Part shown: positions 37,906 through 46,633 of the stretch, one piece after another
How the letters are laid out: each line of letters begins with the position of its first letter
How positions within the stretch are numbered: position 1 is the stretch's first letter
From: an uncultured Alphaproteobacteria bacterium
GTDB lineage: Bacteria > Pseudomonadota > Alphaproteobacteria > HIMB59 > GCA-002718135
Assembly: GCA_902616075.1 (NCBI GenBank)
Contig: CACMRK010000001.1
Location: 186,001 to 250,000, forward strand
DNA length: 64,000 nucleotides
Direction: 5' to 3'
The notes under the pieces: model-generated
Database searches by the model: none
What the model was told of the DNA's origin: nothing
Seen by the model: only the letters and a program-made list of their open reading frames with translations
Made by a program: the position numbers and the translations under genes

Positions 37906-38892
37906 TTATTCTCCTTCATTAATTTTATTATATTTCATAAATTCTAAAATTTCATTTAAATTTGGCATTGCTGGCGCACAACCAACTTTTGTTACTACAA
38001 TAGCTGCTGCGGCTGAACCTATTTCTATAGATTTTTCTAAATCATTAGTCTTTAAAATTGATCCAATTAATGATCCCATAAATGCATCACCGGCTCCAGT
38101 TGGTTTCAAGGGCTTAACGGGAAATATTCCTTTTTTAATTTCTTTGTTCATTGCAAAAGTAATAGAGCCTTTTTCACCTTTTTTATAAATAATTAAGCTT
38201 ACATTTTTAGCTAATTGTCTAGCATGATCCAAACCATTGTTGTAATCACCAGCTAATACTCCAAACTCATCATCATTTCCAATTACACCACTACATTTAC
38301 TTGCTGCTAAATTATAAACTTCTTTTGCTTTTTTTGATGACTCCCAAGTATATGGTCTATAATCAATATCCATAATTACAGGAATATTATTTTTTTTTGC
38401 TATATCTAAAGCATATAAAGTAGCACTTCTCGAAGGCTCAGCTGCTAGAGAAGTTCCAGTAATTAATATACAATCAAAATTTTGTATATTAGCATTTTCA
38501 ACATCATTTTTATTTAAAAATAAATCAGAGGCTTTATGTCTATAAATAATTGATTGATGATCTTTAATTGTAGTTTCAACAATTGCAAAAGAAATTCTTG
38601 ATTCATTTTTTTCATACTCTACTAATTTGTTTTTAACACCATAATGATTTAGTTGTTTAATAGCTAATCTACCTAAAGCATCATCAGATACTCTCGTCAG
38701 TAAATTACAATTACCTCCAAATAAAGTTAATTGAACACCCATATTTGCAGAAGATCCTCCAAGATGAGTAACAAAGGATTTGGCGTTCTCAGTTTTAGTT
38801 CCCGGTGGATCAGGATAAATATCAATTCCTGCTCTTCCTATAAGTAAAAAATTATTTTTTTGAATTTTCGAAACTAAAAATTCAAACGACAT
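37906..38892 (-). CDS. iolC: 5-dehydro-2-deoxygluconokinase (PfkB family)
   Basis: This 328-residue PfkB-family sugar kinase has LLIGRAGIDIYPD near the start, THLGGSSANMGVQLTLFGGN and the catalytic KPTGAGDAFMGSLIG. The FLLIGRAGIDLYPDP-like start and the adjacent iolB identify it as IolC. It phosphorylates 5-dehydro-2-deoxygluconate before aldol cleavage. The other inositol genes (iolA, iolD, iolE, iolG) are not in this window. Confidence 0.9.
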   Translation of the reverse strand: MSFEFLVSKIQKNNFLLIGRAGIDIYPDPPGTKTENAKSFVTHLGGSSANMGVQLTLFGGNCNLLTRVSDDALGRLAIKQLNHYGVKNKLVEYEKNESRISFAIVETTIKDHQSIIYRHKASDLFLNKNDVENANIQNFDCILITGTSLAAEPSRSATLYALDIAKKNNIPVIMDIDYRPYTWESSKKAKEVYNLAASKCSGVIGNDDEFGVLAGDYNNGLDHARQLAKNVSLIIYKKGEKGSITFAMNKEIKKGIFPVKPLKPTGAGDAFMGSLIGSILKTNDLEKSIEIGSAAAAIVVTKVGCAPAMPNLNEILEFMKYNKINEGE

Positions 38893-38896
38893 AAAA

Positions 38897-39238
38897 TTAT
38901 TTATTTTTCATATCTATGAAGTCAGCTTTATATTTAAAAGGATCAATGGAATCTATACACCCAATATTTATTGCAGCCCCATTTGGATCACTTCTTCTGT
39001 TATGATGAGTATAGATGCCACAAATTTTACAGAAAAAATGTTCAGCAATCATCGTATTAAATTTGTAAGAAGTTAAGTTTTCTTTTCCTTTTAGAATATT
39101 TATTGCATCTTTAGGAACCATACACATTTTAGCATTTTTTCTAATACAAATAGAGCAGTTACACTGTTTAATGATTTCTAAGTCTGTTAAAACTTCTATT
39201 TGAACAGCTCCACAATGACAATTTAAATTATATTTCAT
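38897..39238 (-). CDS. GFA-family zinc protein (Gfa/CENP-V type)
   Basis: This 113-residue GFA-fold protein has the zinc-binding cysteines in CHCGAVQIEV, IKQCNCSICIRKN and FFCKICGIYTHH. The founding member was described as glutathione-dependent formaldehyde-activating enzyme, but most members have no known substrate. A second, unrelated-looking member lies at 50993-51448. It is 4 nt upstream of iolC and may belong to that transcript. Confidence 0.83.
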   Translation of the reverse strand: MKYNLNCHCGAVQIEVLTDLEIIKQCNCSICIRKNAKMCMVPKDAINILKGKENLTSYKFNTMIAEHFFCKICGIYTHHNRRSDPNGAAINIGCIDSIDPFKYKADFIDMKNK

Positions 39239-39286
39239 TTTAATTAACTATATTATAATATTTAATATAATTAAAGTTAATAAAAT

Positions 39287-39907
39287 ATGAATGAAAGCAT
39301 GATTCAAGGTCAAATTATTCGACCATTCTCGCCAGCTATAGGTAAATATAAATTATCAAGTGATACAATAAATATACTTAACAATCATATTGATGAAATA
39401 TTAAAAGATGAAAATAAAATTGATGAATTATACCACGGCGAACAATTAGCTGGTGAAATTAAATATGAAGTTAGATTAACAAAAGAATTTCTTGATCAAA
39501 ATTTAAAAGATGCTCTTTATAAATTTGTATTTAATTTTGTTAAATCAACATTACAAAAAGAAATTAAGAAATTTGATTTAAAATCTAGTTGGGCTGTTTG
39601 TCAATTTGAGAGTGATTATAATCCAATTCATTGGCATACTGGTCATTTGTCAGGAGTAATGTATACAAAAATGCCAAAGGACTTAGGCTCATCATACAAA
39701 GATCAAAATAAGAATGGAAAAATTGCATTTATACATGGATCAACACAGCTTTTAGTTTCTTCTGTGTATGATGTTAAACCTGAAGTTGGTGATTTATTTA
39801 TATTTCCTAGTTATATGATGCATACAGTTTATCCATTCTTTTCTGATGAGGAGAGAAGATCAGTGTCTTTCAATGCATTTATTGATGAGGAAGCAGCAAA
39901 ATTTTAA
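39287..39907 (+). CDS. 2-oxoglutarate/Fe(II)-dependent oxygenase family protein
   Basis: This 206-residue protein of the putative 2OG-FeII oxygenase type has the first metal histidine region NPIHWHTGHLSGVMY. The later GDLFIFPSYMMHTVYPF supplies the distal histidine, and EERRSVSFNAF the 2OG-binding arginine. The family is common in marine bacteria and phages, where substrates are largely unknown. It is monocistronic on the plus strand and ends just before the convergent tRNA-Arg. Confidence 0.8.
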   Translation: MNESMIQGQIIRPFSPAIGKYKLSSDTINILNNHIDEILKDENKIDELYHGEQLAGEIKYEVRLTKEFLDQNLKDALYKFVFNFVKSTLQKEIKKFDLKSSWAVCQFESDYNPIHWHTGHLSGVMYTKMPKDLGSSYKDQNKNGKIAFIHGSTQLLVSSVYDVKPEVGDLFIFPSYMMHTVYPFFSDEERRSVSFNAFIDEEAAKF

Positions 39908-39911
39908 TATT

Positions 39912-39987
39912 TGGCGCGCCCGAAATGATTCGAACATTTGACCTACCGCTTAGAAGGCGGTTGCTCTATCCACTGAGCTACGGGCGC
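39912..39987 (-). tRNA. tRNA-Arg (TCT)
   Basis: On the minus strand GCGCCCG pairs with CGGGCGC, the discriminator is G and CCA is encoded. The anticodon loop CTTCTAA gives TCT. The D arm contains GCTCAGTGGATAGAGC. The ORF 39950-40177 across it is spurious. Confidence 0.95.
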
Positions 39988-40034
39988 ATAGTTTGCATTT
40001 ATCATAGTCTAAAAAATAAAGAAAGAAATTATAC

Positions 40035-40340
40035 TTAATGTGTCCAAGGCTCTTTTCTATTTGTATCAAAATTTGAAGCATAACTTTTTGGTTTAATTTT
40101 TCTTTGCTTTGGTTCTTCGACAAAATATTGATAATTATTTTTTTTTGCCCAATCAATAGCTTGTTCTTTGGTATCAAAAAAAAGTTTAATCTGAGATTTG
40201 GTATCTAATGAACTATTCCACCCCATTAAAGAATCTTTTACTTTTTCTACTTCAGAAATATATTCAGCTAACCATAATTTAGTTTTTTTAAAACCCGATT
40301 GCATGGAAGTTTTTGATGGTTTATAAATTTTTATAGTCAT
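40035..40340 (-). CDS. Respiratory complex I accessory subunit, NDUFS4/NDUFA4-type
   Basis: This 101-residue protein of the ETC complex I subunit family has KIYKPSKTSMQSGFKKTKLW, LMGWNSSLDTKSQIKLFF, TKEQAIDWAKKNNYQY and the C-terminal KPKSYASNF...KEPWTH. The family is the bacterial homologue of mitochondrial NDUFS4 and is restricted mainly to alphaproteobacteria. It supports complex I assembly or stability. It overlaps the acyl-CoA dehydrogenase start region by one base. Confidence 0.93.
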   Translation of the reverse strand: MTIKIYKPSKTSMQSGFKKTKLWLAEYISEVEKVKDSLMGWNSSLDTKSQIKLFFDTKEQAIDWAKKNNYQYFVEEPKQRKIKPKSYASNFDTNRKEPWTH

Positions 40341-42115
40341 TAGATTGCTGTTTCAAAATATTTATCATTATAATCATTATAGTATTTTCCACCAGATCTT
40401 ATATTTTGACAAAGAACTTGTGTTTCACCTAATAATTTAGTTAAAAAGAAGTTACCAGTTTCTATTTTAGATTTATAAAAACTTTCATCATGCTTTTCTA
40501 ATTTTGCTAATGAAATTTCTATATAGTGCAACCAAATATAACCTAGAGAAATCAAAGATGATAAATTTAAAAATTCTACAGCATGAGAATTAATCTCATT
40601 TTCATCATCTAATGATTTAATATATTCAAAAATACTTTTGTAAGAATCATATGAAGGCATAAATAAATCAATATATTTTTTCATATCTTGATTATTGGCA
40701 ATTTTAACTTGATAATTATCAATCATAGTAAAAAATTCATTAAATAATGCACCGTTGTCAGTTTGTAATTTTCTTCCTATCAAATCTAGAGCTTGAATTC
40801 CGTTCGTTCCTTCATAAATTGTTGTAATTCTAGCATCTCTTACTAATTGTTCCATTCCATGGTCAGTAATAAAACCATGACCACCATAGATTTGCATAGC
40901 TCTATTTGTATTTTCTACAGATTTATCTGAAGCATACGATTTAATAATTGGCGTCATGAGTGCTATAAAATTTTCAGATAATTTCTTTTCTTTATCATCT
41001 GAAGAATTTTCAATATTATCAAAGTGATTTCCAGCCAATAAAGTTAAACCTCTAACTGCTTCATTTATGGATTTTATATATAATAAGTTTTTTCTTATTT
41101 CAGGATGAACAATTATAGGATCAGCTACCTGATTGCTGGAAGATAATTTTCCTTGTAAACGCTCTTTCGAATAATAAAGTGCTGATTGATAAGCAGTTTC
41201 TGATAAACCTAATCCTTGTATTCCTACAAACAAACGAGCTCCATTCATCATTATAAACATCGCTCTCATTCCTTTATTAAGATCACCTATTAGCCAGCCC
41301 TTAGCTTCATTGTAGTGCATGACACAGGTTGGACTAGCATGAATACCCATCTTCTTTTCTATTGATCCACATTCAACTTTATTTCTATCAACAAAATCAC
41401 CACTTTCATTTGGTAAAAATTTAGGAACCAAGAATAAACTTATACCTTTTATACCAGGGGGCGCATTTGGTGTTCTTGCTAGTACTAAATGAATAATGTT
41501 ATCACTTAAATCATGCTCTCCACATGTAATAAAAATTTTGGTACCAGTAATACTGTAACTTCCATCATCTAATGGTGTTGCCATTGTTTTACTTAATCCA
41601 AGATCTGTTCCACATTGAGGTTCAGTTAAATTCATTGTGCCTGTCCACTTACCGCTAGTTAAATTTGGCAGATAGGTATTTTTCAAATCTTCATTAGCAC
41701 TCTTTTCAATTGCATCAATTGCATTGGCTGTAAGACCTGGATAGAGACCAAATGACATATTAGTAGAGCTTATCATTTCATCTAAAATCATATTCATAAT
41801 ATATGGTAAGTTTTGACCACCAAATTCTTCTTTTACTTTTAGTCCTTGCCAGCCATTTTCAGAAAAAGTTTTATAAGCTTCTTTAAATCCTTTTGGAGCA
41901 GTCACAACTCCATTATTAAATGAACATCCCTCACTATCTCCACTTTGATTAAGCGGGAGTAAGGTTTCTTCACAAAGTTTTGCTGCTTCTTCAATAATAA
42001 GCATTAGATCACTTGTTTCTAAATCTAATTTTTTTAATGTTTCACTTTCCTTAAGATTTAAAAAATCTTCAATTAAAAATTTAAACTCACGTAGGGGTGT
42101 TTTATAAATTTGCAT
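40340..42115 (-). CDS. Acyl-CoA dehydrogenase (long form, possible DmdC-type)
   Basis: This 591-residue FAD enzyme has the acyl-CoA dehydrogenase core: MNLTEPQCGTDLGLSKT, GTKIFITCGEHDL, YGGHGFITDHGMEQLVRDARITTIYEGTNGIQALDLIGRK. A long C-terminal extension beyond the usual 380 residues is typical of the DmdC/FadE5 subfamily. In marine alphaproteobacteria such proteins act on 3-methylthiopropionyl-CoA in DMSP demethylation or on fatty acyl-CoAs. The sequence does not separate these. The adjacent thiolase supports a beta-oxidation role. Confidence 0.88.
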   Translation of the reverse strand: MQIYKTPLREFKFLIEDFLNLKESETLKKLDLETSDLMLIIEEAAKLCEETLLPLNQSGDSEGCSFNNGVVTAPKGFKEAYKTFSENGWQGLKVKEEFGGQNLPYIMNMILDEMISSTNMSFGLYPGLTANAIDAIEKSANEDLKNTYLPNLTSGKWTGTMNLTEPQCGTDLGLSKTMATPLDDGSYSITGTKIFITCGEHDLSDNIIHLVLARTPNAPPGIKGISLFLVPKFLPNESGDFVDRNKVECGSIEKKMGIHASPTCVMHYNEAKGWLIGDLNKGMRAMFIMMNGARLFVGIQGLGLSETAYQSALYYSKERLQGKLSSSNQVADPIIVHPEIRKNLLYIKSINEAVRGLTLLAGNHFDNIENSSDDKEKKLSENFIALMTPIIKSYASDKSVENTNRAMQIYGGHGFITDHGMEQLVRDARITTIYEGTNGIQALDLIGRKLQTDNGALFNEFFTMIDNYQVKIANNQDMKKYIDLFMPSYDSYKSIFEYIKSLDDENEINSHAVEFLNLSSLISLGYIWLHYIEISLAKLEKHDESFYKSKIETGNFFLTKLLGETQVLCQNIRSGGKYYNDYNDKYFETAI

Positions 42116-42120
42116 AATAT

Positions 42121-43260
42121 TTAATTAATATTTTCTAACACAGTTGCAATACCTTGACCTAAACCTATACATTGTGTCGCTAATCCATACTTTTTATTTT
42201 TATTTTGCAATAGAGTTGCAACTTTACCTGTAATCCTTGCTCCAGTAGCACCCAAAGGGTGGCCTAATGCTATTGCTCCACCATGTATATTTACTTTATT
42301 TATGTCCATCTTTAATTCTTTAATACATGCTAAAGATTGAGAAGCAAATGCCTCATTTAGTTCCACAATATCAATATCGGAAATAGATAAATTAGCTCTT
42401 TTTAGAGCTTTTTTAGATGCATTAATTGGGCCAAGACCCATTAATTCTGGTGGACAACCAACTACTGCTGTAGATTTTATACGAGCTAAAATATTTAGAT
42501 TATTTTTTTTTGCATATTCTTCCTCACAAACAATTACTGCTGATGCTCCATCTGTTAATGGTGAGGCTGTACCAGCTGTTACTGTTCCATTTTCATCAAA
42601 AGCAAGTTTTAACCCATCTAAAATTTCATGTGAGGTGTTAGGTCGAATGCCACCATCTTTATTAATTTTCTCATCATTATTTGTGATAGACACTATTTCA
42701 TTGTCGAACATATTTGATTCTCTAGCTAAATTAGCTTTGTAATGACTGCTAATAGCAAATTCTTGTTGTTGTTTCCGAGAAATATCAAATTTTTTTGCAA
42801 CATTTTCAGCTGTAATGCCCATAGACATATATACATTTGGATTATCTTTACTTAATTGAGGATGAGGATCGTATGTTAATCCATTCATAGGAATAAATGT
42901 CATACTTTCTACACCACAACATAAAAAAACGTCTCCAGAGTTAATTGCAATAGCACCAGTTGCATCATGAATAGCTTGCATTGAAGAACCGCACCATCTA
43001 TTGACTGTCATACCCGCCACATGTTCTGGCATATCTGTCATGAAAGAAACAATTTTAGCAATATTATTACCTTGCGCTCCTTCAGGATAAGCACAACCAG
43101 TAATAATGTCCTCTATGTCATTTTTATTAATTTGAATTTCATTCAGTAATTGATTTATTGTTTGTGATAAAATGTCTTCTGGTCTTATATTAGCCATTTC
43201 ACCTTTACGAGCAAAGGTGAAGGGTGATCTTTTGTAACCCACAATAACTGCATTTCTCAT
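42121..43260 (-). CDS. Acetyl-CoA acyltransferase (thiolase)
   Basis: This 379-residue thiolase has the nucleophilic cysteine in VNRWCGSSMQAI, the histidine motif in ELNEAFASQSLACIKEL, and NIHGGAIALGHPLGATGARI. The late cysteine motif is CIGLGQGIATVLE, with Leu in place of the usual Gly. It catalyses the last step of beta-oxidation and is encoded 5 nt before the acyl-CoA dehydrogenase. The hydratase/dehydrogenase (FadB) that often accompanies this pair is not adjacent. Confidence 0.92.
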   Translation of the reverse strand: MRNAVIVGYKRSPFTFARKGEMANIRPEDILSQTINQLLNEIQINKNDIEDIITGCAYPEGAQGNNIAKIVSFMTDMPEHVAGMTVNRWCGSSMQAIHDATGAIAINSGDVFLCCGVESMTFIPMNGLTYDPHPQLSKDNPNVYMSMGITAENVAKKFDISRKQQQEFAISSHYKANLARESNMFDNEIVSITNNDEKINKDGGIRPNTSHEILDGLKLAFDENGTVTAGTASPLTDGASAVIVCEEEYAKKNNLNILARIKSTAVVGCPPELMGLGPINASKKALKRANLSISDIDIVELNEAFASQSLACIKELKMDINKVNIHGGAIALGHPLGATGARITGKVATLLQNKNKKYGLATQCIGLGQGIATVLENIN

Positions 43261-43776
43261 TTAAAACTCCATTAAAGAATGTATCTCAATTCCTTTTTCA
43301 ATTAGTTTTTTATCACCACTTAAATCTGGTAAATTTATTATAAAACCTGCACCAACAATATTTTTGTCTTCAAACTTTTTAATTAACTCTACTGCTGCAA
43401 GTGCAGTTCCACCTGTTGCTAAAAGATCATCAATAATTAGTAAATCTTTATGACCATCTAAGGCATCTGTATGAATATGCATTTCAGTTGATCCATACTC
43501 TAAGTCGTATGAGGTTTTGAAAGTATCAAATGGAAGTTTATGAGGCTTTCTCAAAGGAACAAATGCTGCATTTAAAAAATAAGCTATTGCGCCTGCCATA
43601 ATAAATCCACGTGATTCTATGCTTAAAACTGCATCTATTTTTTTATTTTGCCATGGTTTTACCATGTCATCAATGACTTGTTTAAAGTGTCCTGCATTTT
43701 GCAACAATGTTGTAATATCTCTGAATTGAATTCCTTTAACAGGATAATCAGCAATTGTTCGAACGTATTCTTTCAT
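43261..43776 (-). CDS. apt: Adenine phosphoribosyltransferase
   Basis: This 171-residue purine salvage enzyme has FRDITTLLQNAGHFK, ESRGFIMAGAIAYFLNAAFVPLRKP and the PRPP-binding loop LLIIDDLLATGGTALAAVEL. It converts adenine and PRPP to AMP. It starts at the stop codon of the phosphatase gene upstream and ends next to the thiolase start. Confidence 0.96.
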   Translation of the reverse strand: MKEYVRTIADYPVKGIQFRDITTLLQNAGHFKQVIDDMVKPWQNKKIDAVLSIESRGFIMAGAIAYFLNAAFVPLRKPHKLPFDTFKTSYDLEYGSTEMHIHTDALDGHKDLLIIDDLLATGGTALAAVELIKKFEDKNIVGAGFIINLPDLSGDKKLIEKGIEIHSLMEF

Positions 43777-44336
43777 TAGTTTTTTTCAATGTCTTTTATA
43801 TCAAATAAAGTAACAGGTGCAAAATTTGAAGAACAATCGTATGTTTTAGTATAAGGGAATTTTAAAAATGATTTTGAGATTTGATTGCTAACATCTAATT
43901 TCTTTTCAAAGTGATTTATCAATAATTTATTTGGGTTTGCATGTGGTGCAAGATTACGAATATATTTAATTGTATTTTCAATATTAGTTTTGTTTTCTCT
44001 ACATAGTAAATAAGTAGCTGTTGCCATTGATCTTGATACACCACACCAACAATGAATAACAATATCTTCATCATATGCATATGTAGAAGTAAAATTAGCT
44101 ATTGAATTTACATGCTCTTCTGCTGGTAGAATTTGCGGTATTTCATCAGTATTCAATCGAAATATTTTATTATTGCTACTAATTTCAATAATATCGTCAA
44201 ATCCTAACTTTAAATGATTTTTTACACCCTTAGGTGTTTCTGGTGCATATCCTGGATCAATTACTGATACAAGATATTTGGGCTGTATGCTTTCACACAC
44301 ATTAGTTAAATCATTTAGAGAACAAACAATTATCAT
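43776..44336 (-). CDS. Dual-specificity/tyrosine phosphatase-like protein
   Basis: This 186-residue protein has a CX5R phosphatase loop, VIHCWCGVSRSMATATYLLC, with HCWCGVSR as the active site. The N-terminus MIIVCSLNDLTNVCE looks native. Such small phosphatases are common in alphaproteobacteria, and their substrates are unknown. The ATG directly follows the T-tract of the terminator behind the solute-binding protein gene, and no Shine-Dalgarno is visible. Translation may therefore be from read-through or leaderless RNA. Confidence 0.82.
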   Translation of the reverse strand: MIIVCSLNDLTNVCESIQPKYLVSVIDPGYAPETPKGVKNHLKLGFDDIIEISSNNKIFRLNTDEIPQILPAEEHVNSIANFTSTYAYDEDIVIHCWCGVSRSMATATYLLCRENKTNIENTIKYIRNLAPHANPNKLLINHFEKKLDVSNQISKSFLKFPYTKTYDCSSNFAPVTLFDIKDIEKN

Positions 44337-44362
44337 AAAAAAGGGTGGTATAAACCACCCTT
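44335..44362 (-). terminator. Intrinsic terminator after the sugar-type binding-protein gene
   Basis: On the minus strand AAGGGTGGT pairs perfectly with ACCACCCTT around loop TTAT, and six T follow immediately. The last T bases run into the ATG of the phosphatase gene (44336). Confidence 0.9.
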
Positions 44363-44383
44363 AATAAAAGTAAAATAATTAAA

Positions 44384-45718
44384 CTACTCTGCAGTTGCAT
44401 CTGCTAATATTGCATTAGCATCTTCATTTAATTGATTTAATGTTGAAATGATATCATCACCATTAATAATTGCTGCATAAGCTTTTTCAACCTCACCTCT
44501 AACTGAATAATAGCCAGGAACAGAAGGCTCACCTTTTCCGTATTGAACCATTGTTAATGATTTATCATATTGAGGTAATTCAGCTCTTTTTTCAGCAATT
44601 AATGGATGATCTGCAGAAGAGGTTCTAACAAAACCATATCCACTTTCAGTTGACCAAACTGCTGAGTTCTCAGTATTAGAAATATATTTCATCCACTGAT
44701 ATGCTGCTACCATTCTATTAGCATCACCTGAATTTCCCATAATTAAACCACCGCCATATAAGTTAAGCACTGGTTCACTAGTGGTGTATGATAATGGAGC
44801 TACATCCCAATTACCATTGTAACCCTCTTCAATGGCTTTCTGGAAATAAGTGATACCAGAAGTAGATCCTGCAGCAAATAAAACAGAGCCTTGTCCTAAG
44901 TATTGCTGGTCAGTGTATTTACCTCTTGCAACTATTGCGCATCCTTTATTAGCCATTCCTTGAATGAATTCCATAGCTTCAATGGCTTTTGGACCATTGT
45001 AAATATACTGACCATTATCATAGTCAAATACATCACCTCCATGCGCAAATACCCATGCTGCAAAGTTACTTGCATCTGTATCTATTTCATATCCATAACT
45101 TGGAACATCTTCACCCATCTTACCGCTATAATCTTGATTTGTTGCAGCACATGCTGCTTCCGCAAAATCAGCAGGAGTTTTAGGAGCATCTAAACCTAGT
45201 TCCTTTAACCAATCTGCATTGTAATAAAGGATCTCTATTGATTTTCCAACTTCATGTAATAGTTTTGGATTTCCGTCAAAATATGGTGAAAAGCCAACAG
45301 TCCAGTTTGCACCCCAATCTGCTATATCATCTTGAGAAACACCCCATTTTTTACTATTTGCTAAAATATTTTGATCAATTGAAGCGCCAATTAAGTACAT
45401 GTCTGCAGCAGCGTTACCATAACCTCTTGCAACGTCTGCTATATCTTTTGTTCCAGCAGCAGACATCATAGCAGATTGAACTTTTCCGTAATGCCCTTTG
45501 TGAACAACATTAACTTTTATTCCTGTTTCAGCTTCAAATCTTTCAGCTCTTGCCATCATTGCATCTAATCTTTCATCTGAATATTGAACCCAGAATTCAA
45601 CAGTTTGACCTGAAGGATCTGCATTTTCAATATCTTGTGCAGTAATTGCGAATGATTGCGAGGAGATAAAAAATAAGGAAGCTAAGAAGAAATTTAAAAT
45701 ATATTTATAAAATTTCAT
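44384..45718 (-). CDS. Extracellular solute-binding protein, family 1 (sugar-type ABC importer)
   Basis: This is a periplasmic binding protein of about 444 residues with a signal peptide (MKFYKYILNFFLASLFFISSQSFA). The mature part begins ITAQDIENADPSGQTVEFWVQYS. Family 1 features include ERFEAETGIKVNVVHKGHYGKVQSAMMSAA and the later FAAGSTSGITYFQKAIEEG. The ligand is probably a sugar or sugar phosphate, but it cannot be named. The ATG at 45718 is preferred over the GTG at 45724, because GGGGTGA lies just before it. The two permease genes are upstream, and no ATPase gene is adjacent. Confidence 0.9.
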   Translation of the reverse strand: MKFYKYILNFFLASLFFISSQSFAITAQDIENADPSGQTVEFWVQYSDERLDAMMARAERFEAETGIKVNVVHKGHYGKVQSAMMSAAGTKDIADVARGYGNAAADMYLIGASIDQNILANSKKWGVSQDDIADWGANWTVGFSPYFDGNPKLLHEVGKSIEILYYNADWLKELGLDAPKTPADFAEAACAATNQDYSGKMGEDVPSYGYEIDTDASNFAAWVFAHGGDVFDYDNGQYIYNGPKAIEAMEFIQGMANKGCAIVARGKYTDQQYLGQGSVLFAAGSTSGITYFQKAIEEGYNGNWDVAPLSYTTSEPVLNLYGGGLIMGNSGDANRMVAAYQWMKYISNTENSAVWSTESGYGFVRTSSADHPLIAEKRAELPQYDKSLTMVQYGKGEPSVPGYYSVRGEVEKAYAAIINGDDIISTLNQLNEDANAILADATAE

Positions 45719-45787
45719 AATCACCCCGTAAAAATATTTATTAATATAGAGGTAAAATTAAAGTTTTGTTACAAAAAATTTACTGAT

Positions 45788-46633
45788 TTATTCTTTTAAT
45801 CCAAAGTTTGATATACTTTCTATGAATAACTTCTGAGTAAAAAAGTATAATACTAAAATTGGGAAAATTGCAATTAAGCAAGCAGCCATCAATAAATTAA
45901 AATTAGGTCCCACCTCTCTAACAAAACTATAGATAGAAACTGTTACAGGATACCAATCATCTCTTGTTAATATAAGTAAAGGCCAAGCAAAACTATTCCA
46001 CGCTATAATAAAAGTAAATAAAGAGACTGTCACAATAATAGGTTTGCTCATTGGTATTACTACCTTGAGTAAAAAATTTAAATGAGAAGATCCATCAAGC
46101 CTTGCAGCATCCCATAATTCATTTGGTATCTTTTTAAAATATTGTCTTAATAAGAAAATTACAAATATATTTCCCATAAATGGAACTGTTAAACCTTGAA
46201 GACTATTCATCCAAGAAGGTCCAAATGGCAATGGAATAATTTCCCCTCTAATAATTAATAAATGAGGTAATAATGTAATTATTTCTGGAATCATTAATGA
46301 AAGTAACAACATGTAGAATATTATATTTTTTAATGGGAATTCTATTTTGGCAAAAGAGTATGCTGCTGGAATACTAGTTAATAAAACACCAATGACAATT
46401 ATTGAACTTATTATTAAACTATTAAATGTATAACGTTGGAATCTATTAGATGTCCAAACTTCATAATAATTTTCAAACATCAATTTTTTTGGAAATAAAT
46501 ATTGATTTGAAGCTTCTCCAGCTGTCATCAATGATGTGGATATCATGTAAAAAAATGGGTAAATTGAAATAATAAAAACTATTAATAAAATTAAATAAGG
46601 TATCCTTGTTTCAGCATTAATAATTCTAGTCAT
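45788..46633 (-). CDS. ABC transporter permease, MalG/UgpE type
   Basis: This 281-residue permease has six membrane segments and the EAA-type loop NELWDAARLDGSSHLNFLLKVVIPMSKPIIVT. PFMGNIFVIFLLRQYFKKIP precedes it. It pairs with the preceding permease and the solute-binding protein. It overlaps the upstream permease by 8 nt. Confidence 0.93.
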   Translation of the reverse strand: MTRIINAETRIPYLILLIVFIISIYPFFYMISTSLMTAGEASNQYLFPKKLMFENYYEVWTSNRFQRYTFNSLIISSIIVIGVLLTSIPAAYSFAKIEFPLKNIIFYMLLLSLMIPEIITLLPHLLIIRGEIIPLPFGPSWMNSLQGLTVPFMGNIFVIFLLRQYFKKIPNELWDAARLDGSSHLNFLLKVVIPMSKPIIVTVSLFTFIIAWNSFAWPLLILTRDDWYPVTVSIYSFVREVGPNFNLLMAACLIAIFPILVLYFFTQKLFIESISNFGLKE

